A stretch of 64,000 nucleotides of DNA from NCBI RefSeq assembly GCF_000165425.1, contig NW_001799377.1, forward strand, positions 199,204 through 263,203. The letters are read 5' to 3'. Both the position numbers and the translations under genes were made by a program. The DNA is from Paramecium tetraurelia (lineage: Eukaryota > Ciliophora > Oligohymenophorea > Peniculida > Parameciidae). The notes beneath the pieces were generated by a model. That model worked only from the letters and a program-made list of their open reading frames with translations. It was not told the origin of the DNA and did not search any database. Position 1 is the first letter of the stretch; each line of letters opens with the position of its first letter. This document shows, piece by piece, positions 25,780-37,958 of the stretch.

Positions 25780-27130
25780 AATGAAAAATATTGAAAGAAT
25801 GAGAATGATAGGGATATATTATGGATTAACACAAGGAGAAGAATTCGATTTCGATAAGAATTAAAATAATTTATTAATAAAAATGAGACACAAATCTCAA
25901 ACTGTTAATGACAGAGGATTGAAAAAATTATAAGCAGTAGATTATAAAAAATGCATATATAATTGTTTATTGATCAAACAAAAATTTATTGGAAGGGGTC
26001 CAAGGTACATTTATCTGTTTAAGAATCAAATTTGTATAGGAAAGGTATAAGTTTATTTTAGGATTTTAAGTCTCCTTTCATTTAAATTCCTGAACGATAA
26101 TTCCAAATAAATTAAGATATAAGAATATAGTGGTCTTATAAGAAAAACCAATTAAAATCAGTAATATTTTATGTAGGCGGAGAGCAATTAGAATACTTTG
26201 GGACCAATCAATAACTTAGAGAACTAAAATAAAAATGTGCTCTTTATGTATTTTAGGTCAAAATATAAGATGAATATCAAGCTGAGTCAATTTTAGGATA
26301 GGGATCATATGCTACAGTTCTGGAATTATCAAATTTATAAACTTAAAAACAATTTGCAGCCAAATGCATCGATTAATAACGTATCAATGAGAAAAAAAAT
26401 GGATATAAATAATTACTATAAGAGATAGAAACTATGCGTGTTCTCTCAGAAATAAAACATTAAAATATCTTATAATTATATGAACTCTATATAGGAAATC
26501 AAAATTACTATTTGGTAATGGAGGATCACTCTTGTCTTTGATGAAAAAGCGTCAGACACTTTTCATTAGATCTGAAATTAGAACAATATGAAATAATTAC
26601 TAGAAGGCCTAACGTTTATTCGCAGCTATAATATCATGCATAGAGATCTTAAGCCAGAATATATTGTTCATGAATAAAGATTTAGAATCCTTAGTCATAG
26701 CAGATTTCGGATTGGCATAATCAGTAGATTATCATCCATACACATATCCAAGGTGTGGTACTCCAGGATTTGTTGCTCCAGAAATTTTAGAATAAGATTC
26801 TGATTATGCAAAATATTCAGCTCTTTGTGATATATAGTGCTGGGGTGATATTATATGTTCTGTAAGTATTTATAACAATCTTAGATTGATAGGTGAACCT
26901 CTATTTGAAACCAAGGATAGGAAAGAGTAATTTGAATTGAATAGAAAATGTGATATTAATCTTAGTAAGTTTACCAATGATTTAATTAAATGATGTCGAA
27001 AGGATCTTTTGATTAAGATGCTCTCAGAGAATCCTGAATTCAGATGGTCAGCAAACAGTCTAGTAAAACATAAATTTTTCGTTTCTGATGATTAGATAGA
27101 GAGTGAGGTAAACTTCTATAAACTCAATAA
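25780..27130 (+). pseudogene. CaMK-type protein kinase, decayed
   Basis: A recognisable kinase read in shifting frames: an N-terminal PH-like or regulatory part from ATG 25780, glycine loop ILGQGSYATVLEL, FAAKCID (VAxK), HQNILQLYELY, then GGSLLSLMKKR, MHRDLKPE (catalytic loop), IADFGLAQS (DFG), CGTPGFVAPEIL (APE), WGDIICS and LIGEPLFETKDRKEQF. Phase is lost after LVMED, after EIRTI and after LKPE, and an in-frame TGA replaces a residue in DLIK-TGA-CRKDLLIKML. None of these sites has a GT-AG intron that repairs it. The catalytic residues themselves survive, so inactivation looks fairly recent. Confidence 0.68.
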
Positions 27131-27705
27131 TATGTCCATGTATGATAAGCATAAGATATTAGTTTGAAGAAATCCATGATGCCAACGTTTCTCAAAAATC
27201 CATTTATGTAGAATTCGAAGAATTAAAACACAATCTCCTATTCATAGATAAAGAAATTGCACTTTAGTTATGTAGACTAACTTAAGATTTGATAAATCAT
27301 CTTAAGAATAATTAAATACTGCATAAGTAAATGGAATAGGATCTTTTGGGTTATTTAAAGATGAAATTAATTAAACAAACTTTTGAATAATAATAAATAA
27401 ATAAAACCTATGCTTACTCAATTTTCACAATTGATTTAACTTAAAATATATATTATTAAATTAATATTAATAAATCTAATTTACTAATTTAGACACTAAT
27501 TCTATCTTGTTTAACTACATATTTATCATAATAAGATGGAAACTCTAGTTATTTTTCATTCAAAGAAGATATTTTTATTCAAGAAAACAATTGTATAATC
27601 ATGAATAAATATCGCTTAACAAGCAAAAGCTTGATATTTTTTTTAGTTGAATACTAAGAGATTTTAAGAATATATTAATAATATTACATATAACTTAGCA
27701 TAATT

Positions 27706-28279
27706 GAATTCTAAATAATAATCTATTAATATTATATATTATTTGTTTAACGGTCACTTTGTATGTCGAGAAGACAAAAGGCAAAAGCTTATTAATAATG
27801 AGAATGAGAACCCTTCTGAAAATTATGAATGCAAATTTAATGAATCCCCTTAAAGACTTTGCTAAGAAAGAAGAGCATAATAATGCTTAGAATAAATCAG
27901 TTCTCAATTCCTCCTATCTAACACCTTTGATATATATGCTGGTTGGAACGAAAAAGAAGAGAAGCCTTTTAAAAACTATCCTAGACCAGTTTAATCGTAA
28001 AAATCTACATTAGACTCATCATTTCGAATTAGAAGCCAAATAAGAACTGCTACTCCTAATCAGCGCAGGTCAAAACGAACTCAATCTCATATGAAAGAAA
28101 CAAAAATTTTATTAGACATCTGCCCAAAGCAGTGTTTTAATTATCCAATTCCTGCTTTTAAAACAAAACAATTTTCTTAAAAAGAATAAATTAAATATTT
28201 TCAAGGGTTTTATGATAGAGATGAGAAATAATTTGATTGGATGAGTAATTTACTCTAAGTTAGGAAAATTAAGAGATGA
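27706..28279 (+). CDS. Unknown basic protein, 5' end unresolved
   Basis: One frame is open with coding character from about 27770 to TGA at 28277-28279: EDKRQKLINNENENP, then NTFDIYAGWNEKEEKPF, SQIRTATPNQRRSKRTQ, LDICPKQCFNYPIPAF and FQGFYDRDEKQFDWM. There is no in-frame ATG after the upstream TGA near 27705, so the start is missing or hidden behind an intron I could not place. It may be an independent gene or the decayed 3' end of the kinase to its left. Family not recognised. Confidence 0.45.
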
Positions 28280-28384
28280 TATATATAAATACACTCACTT
28301 GATTATTTCATTATCATTAATATAACTATAGTAAAGCAATAGTAATGAAAATAATGTGATTGCATACATAATGTTAAAGTTTAA

Positions 28385-30786
28385 TCATAATAATTAATAT
28401 TTCTCTAAGAGAAATGTTAGATCATTCATTTATAAAGGTTTTCCTAAATGCATATCAGCACCAATTCGTTTAGTTAATTTTTGGTCAAAATCATCGTTTC
28501 CACCTGATAAAATACATATAATTGTTTTTTTTAACTACAGTGATCGTTCTTCATCAAGTTTTCTGATATGCTGAATTGCTTCAATGCCATTCATTATTGG
28601 CATATTAATATCCATAAAAATTAAGTCATATTGTTGTTTATTTGCTTTTTCAACTGCTTCTTATCCATTTAATGCTTCATCTATAAATGGTTTTACTAAT
28701 CTTTTCTATAGAATTAATTTAAGAGCTTGCAAATTGAATGCTTAGTCGTCCACAATCAGTATGCTTAGGAGTTGTTTAGGATGTTTAGATAAATCTATAA
28801 GAGTCTTAGCTTTTTGATTTAACCTTTGTTATTATTAAAAAATTGAAAAGCTAGGCATTTACTTAATTGGGGATGGATCATTTTCTGGAAATTCTTGATC
28901 ATAACTAGAATTTTATGGTTCGATTTCTTTATCTTACATATTGGCATAGATTTTAAAAATAAAGGAAGAGCCTTGATTTTCTTTTGAAATTAATTCAATT
29001 TAAGGTTTTGGTCCTAATAAACCAACAAGATTCCTTGATATAACTAATCCTAAACCAACTCCTTTTTGGTTATGATTTCCTAAATTAAATGTAGAGTAAG
29101 CCTTGAATAGTTAATTTTATATTTAAGTAGGTATCCCAAGTCCTGTGTCTTGTACAGTAAATTAGATTAATTTGGTTTCATATGCCTGTGTGATTTCAAT
29201 AGTTAGGGATATCTTTCCAGAGAAGGTAAATTTAATTGCATTTGAAATTAAATTAAAAAGTATTTATTATAGTCTAGTTTGGTCTGAATATAGAATAATC
29301 TTCTCATTAAGGTCAGTAATAATAAATGATAAGTTTTTTAATTCTATTTATGTCTTAAACATTTATCTAATTTATTAAACACATGAGGATAGATTAAAAT
29401 GCGTTAGATTCAATCTTAATCCTTAGGTCTTCATTTATGAATAATCAATTAGATCATTGATCATGGTAGCTAGAATTTACTGGTTTGCTAACATATCTTC
29501 CAGATGGTTAATGATTTCTAAAGTTGGATTAAGAAATTAATACCTTAGATTTCTGATTTATATATTTCTTGTTTATTTTCTAAACTAGTTTTGATTACAT
29601 TAGTTAAGAGTGTTTAGACATGCAAAGGAGTCTTTAGATCATGAGATACTGCTGCTAAGAGATTATCTTTGTAGTTATCTAATTCTTTTAAATGTTACAA
29701 TCGTAATTCACGATCTGTAGCATCGTTCAATATTAACATGATACATTGCTTTCCATCCCAGAGACAACCTTATGCAAGGGCGTCATAAAATTAGAGTTTA
29801 TCCTATTTTGTTTACTAATAATTATAAAATGGATTTTTTACTCTTTAACATTACATTTTATGATGTAAAGATATAAGTTAATAATCAAATGGGTGATAAG
29901 TATTTAATTAAATTTCTGTTTAAATTTTAGATTATAAGTCTAATATTTTTTCAATAAATTTCCTTCTTTCTTTATGTAAAATGGAATTGTCCATACTAAT
30001 GATCTCTATTTGTTATAGTCTTTCTGTCAGAGTATCTTCATTATTAGTTTCAAAATGAATAGAAGCACTTTTGTTAAAGTAAGTGACATTCATTGATCTA
30101 TTTTCTTAAGTGTGTAATTATTCTCTTTAACTTGATGCTGAATTCAACATGTCATTTTTTTAGCAATCTTACGTTGAAATTTCTTCTAATATTATAATTG
30201 ATGCGGGAACAGTCTCATCAAATAATTTTTTACATGCTTCTAAATTAGTTTAAGTTTTGTGAATCAAAAGATAGTTCAGTCTGCTTGTTTTTTCATTCTG
30301 TCTTAACAAATAGCAGGTAAACAACAATAGAATGTAATGAGACCATAATCGATTATTTTAAAATTATTCAAATATTCCCATCAATGTAAGAAAGTAACTA
30401 GTGATGGTTAAACTCTGCATCAAATAGTTAGACTAGATTAAAAAAAAACTTATTGAGAACAATCCTTATTATAATCCTGAGATCAATGAAATACTCAATA
30501 CATCTTCAATATTATCTTAGGTGTTGATAACAAATTTCATAAAATAGGCATATAGCAACACATTCAATACACTATTAATGAGAATTAGTATATTGATTAG
30601 GGAATTCCAATATGTCTTAGAAATCTTTTATATTGCAAGTGAGATTAACATCCAAACTATATATATTGATCTATATTTGACTATTTCAGGAGAATAGTAT
30701 ATCAAACAAGTATTGATGATGTAAACTAAATTTATTAGTATTTGCAACACAATAGAAATCCTAAATTATACAATAACCTTGGCCAT
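28385..30786 (-). CDS. Membrane hybrid histidine kinase with receiver domain
   Basis: Minus-strand protein of roughly 790-800 residues starting MAKVIVQFRISIVLQ. Six or so hydrophobic helices occupy the first 200 residues (ILINLVYIINTCLIYY, YIVWMLISLA, LINILILINSVLNVLLYAYF, FLTLMGIF, HYILLLFTCYLL). A PAS-like region follows, then the phosphoacceptor H-box VSHDLKTPL (about 29625-29648), an HATPase with N-box LNLISNAIKFTF and G-box GVGLGLVISRNL, and a C-terminal receiver (ILIVDDQAFNL, phospho-Asp in FMDINMPIMNG, threonine/lysine switch in ILSGGNDDF...LGKPL). This is a complete two-component hybrid sensor kinase. The ligand and the downstream partner are unknown. Small introns in the linker were not all placed. 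Confidence 0.85.
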
Positions 30787-31365
30787 TTATCGATTTTAAT
30801 AACATTATTCCAATTCTGACTAGATAAATTAGAGTGTAAGACTATTTAAAGAATTCTCATTTTTATATAGTTCTTATATCTAACTCTACAGAAAGAATTC
30901 CTTCAAGCACATCTTAACTGCTTTCATTTACCAATAATAATTAATATACAAATAAAGGATTTGCAAAATTTGGATTTTATAATTAATTATTTAATTTATG
31001 CAATTGTAATTGCTTGGGAAATGTCTACTCTAATACAAAAAATATATCAACCTTAATTTTTGACAAAATGTCATATAGAATGTTGAATTTTGGAATTCTT
31101 AATCTCAAATTTAAGAAAGAAATACTTCTTGATTTTTAAGTTGCCACTTTAGCCTATTTTTTATGAGAAGGATAGAGTATTATCGTTGCAGAAATAAGTG
31201 GTAAATTTAAATCACGAAAATTTTAATAGCATGTGAACTTTACCCATTATTAATGAAAATATTTAATAAACTACTAAATTAATATAAATGAATTATTAGT
31301 GAACTAACAGAAGTATTTAGATTTTATGGGTTGTTAACATAAACATATTAGAAGAATTAAAAGTT
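30787..31365. other. Spacer between divergent genes
   Basis: About 580 nt upstream of the histidine kinase (-) and of the small unknown protein (+). Some weak open frames on minus (30900-31130) continue upstream of the kinase start, but their composition is not convincingly coding. No RNA gene or motif recognised. Confidence 0.4.
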
Positions 31366-31707
31366 ATGATTTTTGATGAAATACCATATGATGATTCAAA
31401 TTAGAATGAAAACTTATATGAGAACACTTCTCATGAATTACTTCTATAATAATTGAAAAACCTAGCAACTGTATAGGAAGCAAAAATTTATAGTACTTTA
31501 AATCAAGATTGGAAGGGTATCAATATTTTGTGATATTGTCTAGCTCAATTGGATCCTTAAGTAAGATAATGGATGACTTAAGTGAGATAACAATATTTTG
31601 AGACATAAAAAAAGTCACAGAAAGTTGTCTCTAATATTTAACTCGAATCTTTCTCAATTGATAATCAAACTGCTGATTTACAATTAGATGATTATTTCTA
31701 ATTGTGA
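31366..31707 (+). CDS. Small acidic unknown protein
   Basis: 104 aa with one 27-nt intron (31517-31543). Begins MIFDEIPYDDSNQNENLY, with a helical glutamine-rich middle (LLLQQLKNLATVQEAKIYSTLNQ), then a segment QVRQWMTQVRQQYFETQKKSQK and an acidic tail (QTADLQLDDYFQL). No domain recognised. The intron removes an in-frame TGA and the frame ends at TGA, which supports the model. Confidence 0.7.
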
Positions 31708-31893
31708 AATCAGAAATCACTGTATTCTTTTGTGATTCAATATCTATTCATGTAATTAAAGTTCTTATCACTATAAACTTATAACTCTTCATATTTTATT
31801 CTTTATTTTAGATTAATTCTTTGATTATTATTCAATTATATAAAAACTAAGATGTTAATCAAAATCTGATATTAATAATATAAAAAATAACTG

Positions 31894-33477
31894 ATGGATT
31901 GGAGAAACAAATTAGAGTTGATTCAAAACAAAATAAGAGGCTAATTACATGCTCGTAAAATAGATGACTTGGAAGGAGTGTACCAATTAATGGCAGAATT
32001 TGATAAAGATAATTCTGGTATGGATATTTCTAATATAGGTTATTTGGATAAAGATGAATTCTAAAAGTTTCTATCTAAAATAGGTGTCTTCCTTACAACT
32101 CAAGAATTGAGAGCAGTCTATGATAAATATGATTCAAATAAAGATGGCAATATAGCTTATGCTGAATTTGTGAATCTCATAAGAGAGAATATGAGTGAAA
32201 AAAGAATCAATGTTGTCAGAAGTACCTTCGCATTTCTTGATCATCAAAGACAAGGAAGACTCCTTTTAGAAAGCTTGTATAGACTCTATCAAGCCAAAAA
32301 TCATCCAAGAGTAAGAACTAGATAAAAGACTGCAGATCAAGTTACAAAAGAATTTGTCAATGCCATCTCAAAAAGAAGCAAAGATGGTCAAAGTATCAGT
32401 GAAGATGAATTCCTTAATTATTATGCTGACTGCAACGCAACTCTACCTAGTGAAAAAGAAGAATATTTTACAGAAGTATTCTCTATCATATAATGTCTAG
32501 TTATTGACATCCACTTGGGGAGTGACTTCAGGAGCTGATTATGTTTCTCCAGAAAGACTTGCACAATTAGAAATCATTTTGTTTGAAAAAATAAGATAGA
32601 AGACAGTTACAAAGGATGATGAAGGTAAGACAGCCAAAAAGGCATTTATGTATTTTGATTTAGAGAATAAAGGGACTATTGATATTTACCAATTTGCTTA
32701 GGCACTTTAAAAGTTTGGCTGTGTTTTCAGTGACAAAGAAATTTAAGCATTATTTAATAAATATGATGCTGATAAAAGTGGAAGATTGTGTTATGATGAA
32801 ATCTGTGGATTGATTGCTTTAATGGGATCTGGAAATAATGCAAATGTTAATCCAGTATTTCAAATTGCAAGAGCTCCACCTTCAGAAACCTTAAATAGAA
32901 TTAGAGCTGATTTAATAAAGAAAGGTTAACATTCTGTAATTAAAATGGCTACAATCTTTGCAAATTCAGATAAAAATAAGAATGGAACATTAAATAGACA
33001 GGAATTCTAATGGGCTATGAAGGAATCTGGGTTTTTACTTACTAAGACAGAATATGATAATCTTTTTAGATATTTTGATAAGAATTGTGATGATGAAGTC
33101 TCATTTTTTGAATTCATTAGTTTTTTAAGAAGTATGTTTTCAATTATAATTATCTTAGAACCCTTAACTTAATTTAGAGCAGATCTAGTTAATTAATTGT
33201 GGAATAGAATATCAAACGGATAATAGTCGGTAACAATCTAATAACTTAAACGTAAATTGAAAATAATAACTATATAGAATTTTATGATGCTTCCAAGAGT
33301 CAAGATGTAACCTTAGGTATCAAAACTGTTGCTGATGCTACTAAAGACTTTAATGACATTTGGAAGGATGTCTAAGCTGTTACTTAATAATAATTTAATG
33401 AATATTTAACTGATATAAGTGCTCTTATAGAAAGCGAAGCAACTTTTGAGAAATTCATTAGAAATTCATGGAAATGA
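31894..33477 (+). CDS. Multi-EF-hand calcium-binding protein (calcyphosin-like)
   Basis: About 494 aa; introns 32018-32038 (21 nt), 32476-32500, 33132-33158 and 33252-33277. EF-hand loops appear in pairs: DKDNSGYLDKDE, DSNKDGNIAYAE, a degenerate DHQRQGRLLLES, a degenerate KDGQSISEDE, DLENKGTIDIYQ, DADKSGRLCYDE, DKNKNGTLNRQE and DKNCDDEVSFFE. The array and length resemble calcyphosin-like proteins, several of which are ciliary in protists. The first intron splits the first loop exactly: removing its 21 nt gives a perfect 12-residue loop. At least four loops keep the acidic residues at positions 1, 3, 5 and 12. The C-terminal 70 residues are helical and unassigned. Confidence 0.92.
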
Positions 33478-33549
33478 ATATAACATCATATACATTATAT
33501 ATATCATTCATTCTAATTAAATAATAATGATACAGAAATGATGATTAAA

Positions 33550-34340
33550 TTTTACTCTGATTAGGTATAGAAGTTTTATGCTGTTTGTGGTTTGTGTATG
33601 GGGGATATCTAAATAACATAATAAATATCATACCTGCTGATGGATCAATTGTTAATTTTACAAGCACTGGTTTTAGATGCTGCCATTAATCAAATCCAAA
33701 CATGATACTAGAGACTCCATAATCACTATCACCTACTGCTCAAAATGGCAATTCTTAATTAATTAAATGAAAGATGCAATCATTAACACAAACACCTCCT
33801 GAGGATGTAGATTCAAGGATAGCATTTTTATGGAATTTGTTTGTACCAAAGTAATATAGAACCAATGGTTTAGGTCTAGAATTGATGAAATTAATAGCTT
33901 CTTCGATCTTCTTTTAAGTGATAATAGGAAGCATTGGTCTAAAGATTTCAGATCCTCCAGTAAAAATGATAAGGTCAATAAGTTATTTGATAATTTGTTA
34001 TCAATTTTGCCAAGAGATTAGAAATATGAGGAATCATTTCAGAAGGTTTCAAGACAACTGCATTTCCTTCTCATATGGCTTGAGCTACTTAAGGTAACAC
34101 ATGAAAATGGGATAATCCTAAGCTCCAATTACGAAGACAATCCGCTGAGTTCTGACACAAAATAACTAGTTCCTGGAGCTATAATTATGCATGCGCTGAT
34201 AGATCTTATTGCTTCTTATTTGTAAATGTTTTAAATATCACATTCGATATGAGTTAACACTTCTTAATATTGTACTAATTCACAAAAGAGTTAATCTTAG
34301 TTCCTTAAGGGTTGGAACTATGACTGATACGTCATCTTTA
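33550..34340 (-). pseudogene. Aldehyde dehydrogenase (class 3/FALDH type) relic, catalytic core deleted
   Basis: Minus-strand pieces in order: VIVPTLKELRLTL, SYFVSEPQRIVFVIGAQDYP, GNAVVLKPSEMIPHISNLL, then directly FTGGSEIFRPMLPII, INSRPKPLVLYYFGTNK, SSGGVCVNDCIFHL, LPF-TGA-AVGDSDYG, MFGFDQWQHLKPVLVKL and a YPPYTNHK ending. This is the class 3 ALDH order, but about 150 residues between LKPSE and EIFGP are missing, including the ELGGK segment and the catalytic cysteine region. One in-frame TGA sits where LPFGGVG is expected, and other frame slips occur. It cannot be an active dehydrogenase. Confidence 0.75.
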
Positions 34341-34393
34341 ATAATTGAGTTTCCATATTAATAATTTACTATTTTCAGTATTATAATTAAGGA

Positions 34394-35653
34394 ATGTTCT
34401 TTATTTATTTTGCATCATTAATATATCTGTTTGCAGCCTAAGGAGAAGAAGAATCCTTTGAAGATGATGACTTTTTGATGCCGCCTCCCGATGACGAGGG
34501 TTCATTCGCACATCCTTTGCATAGAACTTATTTAGAGGATTCATATTGTATGGATGGCACAAAAGCAGCGGCTTATGTCTTTGAAGGCAGCACTGATGAC
34601 TTAATTATGTATTTCTATTCTGGGGGAATCTGCATTGAGGATAGCACCAAATTTCTGAAATATGGAGATTATATTTATATCGATAATTGCACTCATAGAA
34701 ACACTACATTCTATGGTACTAGCAATGGATATCCAGAAGAATTCAATGCTAATTAAGGTTTAATGGGAAATAATAAATATTAGAATGTACATCTTAGAAA
34801 AGCTCATAAAATGTTTTTAATGTATTGTGATGGCAATATGTGGTATTAACAAATGAATTCATAAGTCTTTAAAGGAGCATTATCATAAATGAAGTTGATC
34901 CCTAAAAGAATAATTTTAGCAGGATCTGGTGTAGGAGGATGGTACTTGGTTAATAAATATAATGAATTAAGAGCAGCCATTAAAGAATTTTATTAAGAAG
35001 AGGTTGAATTGAGGATCCTTTTGGATAGTGTCATTTTTGATATATCTAGAAATCAAGATATTGTTGATGCATACACTGAAGCTACAAAGAGAGCGGGTAT
35101 AACTATGAATGATATTTTCTCTTTCGATGCTCTCTTAAAGGTTGATATCCCCACTTTTATAGTACATTCTCAATATGATTGGTGGCAATTAGAAATTAGT
35201 GATGGATTCGAATGCATTGGTAAGATCCATTTGGATAAATGCACTCCAAAGGAGAAGAAATAGATAGAAAAGATTAGATTAAGCATTCTATAATAATTGA
35301 AGGATTTGATGAAAGCCAAACCAGACTGGGGATTATGGGCAATAAGTTGTGTGTTTAATGAATTGGTCATCTGGACTGAATCATGGAACCATCCTAAATT
35401 CTAAATTCCTATGTAAAAAGGAGGGTTACTATCTGATAAATTTTAAGAGTATCTATATTTGTTTATTTATTTTAGTTGGCTAGAAAATAGAGGAGAAACT
35501 AATGTGCATTATGACATTGTGCCTTGGCCAGATAATAAACCATGTAGCAATATCTTTCATAATGGCAAGACCGATCCATAATTAGATGAGATGATCAGGA
35601 ATTACGAGATTAAGGAGTCAAGGAGTAAGAGAGAAGAAAAATATGATTTGTGA
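34394..35653 (+). CDS. Pectin-acetylesterase/Notum-like protein, probable pseudoenzyme
   Basis: About 410 aa with a 27-nt intron (35449-35475). A signal peptide (MFFIYFASLIYLFAAQG) is followed by an acidic stretch, then the family pattern: YCMDGTKAAAYVFEG, FYSGGICIED, the TFYGTSNGYPEEFN region, NVHLRKAHKMFLMYCDGNMW, RIILAGSGVGGW, DSVIFDISR, SQYDWWQL and IFHNGKTDP. In active members the nucleophile lies in G-x-S-A-G-G; here the aligned motif is AGSGVGG, with glycine where the catalytic serine should be. The gene is intact and well conserved, so a non-catalytic secreted role is likely (inference). The next gene starts 18 nt downstream. Confidence 0.85.
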
Positions 35654-35671
35654 AATATAATTAATTATTTA

Positions 35672-36567
35672 ATGGAAGAAAGCATCTATAATATAATAAC
35701 TGAAGATCCACTTCCATCCAAGAGATTAAAAAAATATAAATCCTAATTTCCTGGTACAATATAACCATCTTATAGTACATTTGCTAATCACTCAAATGTA
35801 ATTTAGGTATGAATTCAGTGTATACACAAGGTTAAAAATATTAGTGGAGATTACTAGTTGGCATCTTAAAGATATGCATCTGAGAGTGGAACGATAGGAA
35901 AAGCGAAAACATGTTTATTATTGAATTCAATTATTTAGAACAACTTTCTCCCATCAAACCTAGAATTATGGGTACAAACAATTTGGATGAATGGGTCGAG
36001 AAGGGATCTCTTGCTAGAAGTCGAGAATTGACTCATTCGCATAGAAATAAATTGAAACCTCTGGTTCCTAGATCTATCGAAAGACCTACTATGGGATTAT
36101 AATCTAATAGAAATTTCATAGCTACAAACAAGATTGATGCTATTCTCAAATGTTATTTCGATCTTTATTTTTAGCTCCAAAACAAGAAGATGAAGAATTG
36201 AATTGGTTAACCAAAAAAGATTATGGACATATTCCATTATATTTAAGTTAAATCAAAGATCACCTCTAATAATCTTATTTAGAAGAATAAGAAAATGTTA
36301 AGCGATAATTGGAAGCACAAAATGATAAATTGTAAATATCTAATATTAATTAGATAATTATTGTCTGAAGAAGAATTAAAATAAATTAGGGAAGGCTTGA
36401 AATAAAGATATGATGAAGTTAATAAACAATATCAATAATATACTCATCTTAAAAAGTTTGACACTGTTGGGTTGAAAAGAAGAAAGGAATAATTCGAAAA
36501 AGAGTTGATCTAACTAGAAAAAGACATGGATAAATTGAAAAAACCATATGTATTTGTAGGGAAATGA
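35672..36567 (+). CDS. ENKUR: Enkurin
   Basis: About 266 aa, the usual enkurin length; introns 35807-35830, 35913-35938, 36152-36174 and 36332-36353. The N-terminus carries SIYNIITEDP, the middle has basic and proline-rich stretches (KPLVPRSIERPTMG), then FIATNKIDAILKSPKQ, and the C-terminal enkurin domain reads LSEEELKQIREGLKQRYDEVNKQYQ...RRKEQFEKELIQLEKDMDKLKKPYVFV. Enkurin is a microtubule inner protein of ciliary doublets and an adaptor for calcium channels and calmodulin. The first intron (24 nt) contains an in-frame TGA. It sits between other probable ciliary genes. Confidence 0.93.
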
Positions 36568-36586
36568 AATTATATATAATATTAAT

Positions 36587-37350
36587 ATGAGTAATTATGA
36601 TGATCTGAAATCAAAGGAAGATTAATTAATGAGAATAAACTCAGAATTAGAATAATAAAGAAGAGCTTTGAAAGAAGATTATGTATGATCTGAATGATAG
36701 ATTTTAGTTCATATTCAAAAATAAAGATTCAAATTATTAAGATTAAAATTACGATGAGAATATAGATTACAATGAAAAATGAATCCAACGATGTATTTAC
36801 CATCTAAAATTTATATTAGGTGTAAAAAGATGAAAGCGATTAGGATAAACAATAATAATAATAAAAGTATGATCATCAGAAGATGAAGTTTTCAATAATT
36901 ATGTTGCTATACAATTGATAGTTAATCAAATAAGAAGCATCAAAAGTGTTTAATAAAATGGAGATAATTAATAATCTATGAAATATGATGATAAAAATAA
37001 GAAATTTTGGAATGGGAATTGATTGTGGATGAACAAGGAATTCCTGATCTAAATAATAAGAATGTAAAGACTAAAGATAGGTGCTTTGAAATAAGATTTA
37101 GATAGTCTTCTCTAATAAAACATAATCAAAGAAAATTTAATTTAAGAAATAGAATAGAAAGATAGATAATGCACACATTTTTGTTAGTTTGAATGAAAAA
37201 TAAGAATAATTTAGATTAAAATTATAAAGACAAATTCAAAAAAGATAATTAAAGAATTGAATAACAAATAACAAAATCACTTTAGCTTTAAAAAAAATAA
37301 TTAAAGCTAATTGAAATTCTTAAAAGATAGTGAATCTATATAATTGCAGC
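36587..37350 (+). pseudogene. Q/N/K-rich coiled-coil remnant or unresolved gene
   Basis: ATG at 36587 starts MSNYDDLKSKEDQLMRINSELEQQRRALKEDY, and with a 25-nt intron the frame reaches TGA near 36780. Further coiled-coil-like pieces follow in different frames (SSEDEVFNNYVAIQLIVNQ, EILEWELIVDEQGIPDLNNK, LLQQNIIKENLIQEIEQKDR) to about 37350. I could not join them with a consistent set of introns. It may be a decayed coiled-coil gene or one whose introns I misplaced. No family is suggested. Confidence 0.3.
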
Positions 37351-37958
37351 AAGGTTGTCTTAATTTATTGAATCAGACTTTACTAAAACTACTGACCTAA
37401 GTAATAAAATATAATACTGAAATAAATTAGTATTAATTTATATATTCTAAATTTCTTAACTATTAATAGTCTAGTTAATACTAATATTTTGGGTTACTTA
37501 TAGCTTTGTCACCAACCATTTATTTAAATGTTTATTTGGATTTAAAAATGACAATTTTATAATATTAATATAAATTATATAGATTAGAATTACTTGTTTA
37601 TCAATCTGAATTCCTAAAAAAGAACAGATATTTCAGTAGATTATAGTGAAATTAGATTGGCTATTTCCTAATTTAATTAGAAATCTCTATTATATTTAAT
37701 AATTTTATATTGAAATAAAAAACAATAAAATAATAATCTAATAATTTAGCAAAAAAAGATGCTATTATTTTGATTAAATTTATAAAACAAAATAAAAATA
37801 AAAAATGTTATAATAATTTAGAGTATTGTATGAGAAAGTATAAGGAAATGTAATTTTATGTAATTGAATGAGAATGGGATTAGTTATATTGAATAAAATA
37901 TTTTTATCATGAAATTTGTTTGGTTAATTAAATCCACCTTTTTTATAATATAAATTAA
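37351..37958. other. AT-rich spacer
   Basis: About 600 nt, almost entirely A/T with short runs. No coding frame, RNA or repeat recognised. It precedes the ULP-type protease gene. Confidence 0.5.
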
